A stretch of DNA of 64,000 nucleotides from Pseudarthrobacter sp. NBSH8 (GTDB lineage Bacteria; Actinomycetota; Actinomycetes; Actinomycetales; Micrococcaceae): NCBI RefSeq assembly GCF_014217545.1, contig NZ_CP043178.1, positions 1,860,001 through 1,924,000 on the forward strand, in the 5' to 3' direction. Below, in pieces: positions 63,020 through 64,000 of the stretch; position 1 is the stretch's first letter; the number at the start of each line of letters is the position of its first letter. The position numbers and the translations under genes are program-made. Below the pieces are notes generated by a model. It was not told the DNA's origin, searched no databases, and saw only the letters and a program-made list of their open reading frames with translations.

Positions 63020-63029
63020 CTCAAGCCCC
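62982..63029. repeat. Tn3 right terminal inverted repeat
   Basis: Read inward from 63029 it starts GGGGCTTGAGCAACATCGGA and shares the GGAACGGTCAGTGGCGG core with the left end. Confidence 0.9.
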
Positions 63030-63044
63030 GACTCCGACCGGTCC
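63030..63044 (+). pseudogene. target-site duplication and severed last codons of terC
   Basis: GACTC (63030-63034) repeats the base pairs left of the transposon. Joined to the terC frame without the insertion, it reads '...TSDSDRSG' and a TGA at 63042-63044. Confidence 0.85.
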
Positions 63045-63060
63045 GGCTGACCAGACATTT

Positions 63061-63657
63061 CTAGGCTTTAAGCAGCTTTGCGCCGTCAGGGCGTAGTTCC
63101 CCGTTGGGTGATACGTGCCGGTACAGGGTCTGGCGGGTGACGCCGAGTTCGGCGCAGAGATCGCTCACTTTTGTATCGTCCTTCCCCATGGAGGCCATAG
63201 CGAGCCGGAGCTTTGCGGGGGTCATCTTGAACGGGCGTCCACCCTTCCGGCCACGCGCATGCGCGGAAGCTAGGCCGGCCAGGGTGCGTTTGGAGATCAG
63301 CTCACGTTCGAACTCGGCTAGGGCTGCGAAGATCCCGAAGACGAGCTTCCCGGAAGCGGTGGTTGTATCAATTGCGGCCCCTTGGCCGGTGAGGACCTTC
63401 AGCCCGATGCCGCGTTCGGTCAGATCGTGGACGATGTTGACCAGATGGCGGAGGTCCCGGCCGAGCCGGTCGAGTTTCCAGACGAGCAGGGTATCCCCGC
63501 GGCGCAGCGCTTTGAGGCAGGCGGCCAGCTGCGGCCGGTCATCCTTCTTCCCCGAGGCCCTGTCCTCGTAGAGGGAATCCGCATCTATTCCGGCGGCCAG
63601 GAGCGCGTCGCACTGCAGGTCCGTGGTCTGGGAGCCGTCTGCCTTTGAGACGCGCAT
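63061..63657 (-). CDS. serine recombinase (resolvase/invertase family)
   Basis: 198 residues from ATG 63657 (AGGGG 8 bases upstream). Catalytic Ser in 'MRVSKADGSQTTDLQ', 'LLVWKLDRLGRDLRHLVNI', 'GIFAALAEFERELISKRTLA' and a C-terminal Hin-type helix-turn-helix ('KVSDLCAELGVTRQTLYRHV'). It lies 31 bases outside the Tn3 element and converges on terC, so it is a separate mobile-DNA gene. The protein may have lost the short first strand (LIGY) seen in relatives. Confidence 0.88.
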   Translation of the reverse strand: MRVSKADGSQTTDLQCDALLAAGIDADSLYEDRASGKKDDRPQLAACLKALRRGDTLLVWKLDRLGRDLRHLVNIVHDLTERGIGLKVLTGQGAAIDTTTASGKLVFGIFAALAEFERELISKRTLAGLASAHARGRKGGRPFKMTPAKLRLAMASMGKDDTKVSDLCAELGVTRQTLYRHVSPNGELRPDGAKLLKA

Positions 63658-63844
63658 GTATTCGCCCCTGAAACACTCAACCTGGCGACGAAAACACCAA
63701 CACCGCGCACGGTATTGGCATTACAAAGCCCGCGGACACACCCCATAAACGCGACTGTAGTACTAGGACACCGCTGCCGGGCCGGCAAGCCTCTAACGAC
63801 TATCATTGAATGGAAGAGAAGGCGACAGTACGGGGGAGTCGATC

Positions 63845-64000
63845 GTGGCCAATTCAGGATCCGGTGATTCTGTGGTGGACCGTGTGGTCCGGGTCATCGC
63901 GGCCTTCCCGGAGAGGGTCACCGGTCTGCAGCTGTCCGAACTCGCGGAGCGGGCGGAGCTGCCCCTGAGCAGTGCGCATCGGCTGGTCCGGCAGCTCGCG
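63845..64000 (+). CDS. IclR-family regulator, 3' end beyond the window
   Basis: GTG 63845 with GGGGGAG 6 bases upstream. 'VVDRVVRVIAAFPERVTGLQ' and 'LSELAERAELPLSSAHRLVR' are the N-terminal IclR helix-turn-helix. Only 52 codons are inside the window, so target and effector are unknown. Confidence 0.85.
   Translation, partial: MANSGSGDSVVDRVVRVIAAFPERVTGLQLSELAERAELPLSSAHRLVRQLA

Larger units (their letters stand above)
57577..63029. mobile_element. Tn3-family transposon, 5453 bp
   Basis: Terminal inverted repeats begin GGGGCCTGAGCAACATTGGA on the left and GGGGCTTGAGCAACATCGGA on the right and match over about 45 bases. Perfect 5-bp target duplications flank it. Contents: a flavin monooxygenase remnant, an IS3 copy, tnpR and tnpA. 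tnpR and tnpA are convergent, only 14 bases apart, instead of divergent or tandem. The insertion is in the last codons of terC. Confidence 0.93.

Noticed and set aside
1..64000. CRISPR arrays, rRNA and replication origin
   Set aside because: No regularly spaced repeats, no rRNA-like stretch and no iteron or DnaA-box cluster was seen; the repeats near 50 kb are irregular and flank a resolvase.

Overview
The window is high-GC DNA with many GTG starts, tightly overlapping genes and actinobacterial gene families (class F-type sortase, DUF2254, BsaP behind bioB, LprG-P55). It fits a soil actinobacterium of the Micrococcaceae, Arthrobacter or Pseudarthrobacter-like. That placement is inference from gene content, not from a marker gene. 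No rRNA, tRNA or CRISPR array was found. The density of insertion sequences, truncated genes and abrupt joins marks this as accessory, plasmid-like or genomic-island DNA.

Region 1-9 kb: a truncated methyltransferase, a small membrane protein, then a tightly packed plus-strand run of Crp/Fnr regulator, DUF427, AhpD-like protein, radical SAM protein and a YnjBCD-type ABC importer (lipoprotein, two permeases, ATPase). A broken glycine-betaine-type binding protein gene follows. Region 9-14.5 kb: a CsoR/CstR-family regulator with two operators, a DUF302 gene, a frameshifted LapA-domain gene, nhaA converging on a SulP anion transporter over a perfect 14-bp hairpin, and a MerR regulator. Region 14.5-19.2 kb: a left-end fragment of an IS110-family element with a strongly structured upstream region (bridge RNA candidate), a truncated flavoprotein, a copper-storage-type (Csp/DUF326) operon, a DUF2254 protein and debris of DUF421 and nhaA genes.

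Region 19.2-21.5 kb holds a three-gene cassette: CHRD-domain protein, lipoprotein sortase, lipoprotein. The same cassette recurs, inverted, at 45.0-47.1 kb with a related 5' leader. It is the best candidate here for an undescribed system, a dedicated sortase with a CHRD substrate carrying an atypical sorting signal. Region 21.5-31 kb: a GT87-like membrane glycosyltransferase, a cytochrome b561/sulfite-oxidase-like fusion, a methyltransferase-DUF2064-GT2 operon, a two-component system, an epimerase and a nucleoside phosphorylase. Region 31-43 kb: an ArsR regulator with a 13-bp palindromic operator, an SRPBCC/DinB-like protein, a YCII protein, pntAB, a DinB2-type polymerase with a substituted steric gate, a damaged gntR-nagA join with intact nagB, and bioB-bsaP.

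Region 43-50.7 kb: an IS21 left end with istA but no istB, cassette copy 2, a mycobacterial-type lprG-P55 pair and a repeat-rich resolvase remnant. Region 50.7-57.6 kb: ilvD, a DUF6671-like gene, sbtA-sbtB (bicarbonate uptake and its PII-like regulator), two Usp genes, a winged-helix regulator and terC. terC carries an in-frame stop and its last codons are split by a 5453-bp Tn3-family transposon (57577-63029) flanked by a perfect 5-bp target duplication. The transposon contains an IS3 copy disabled by a 1-nt deletion. A second serine recombinase and the start of an IclR regulator close the window.
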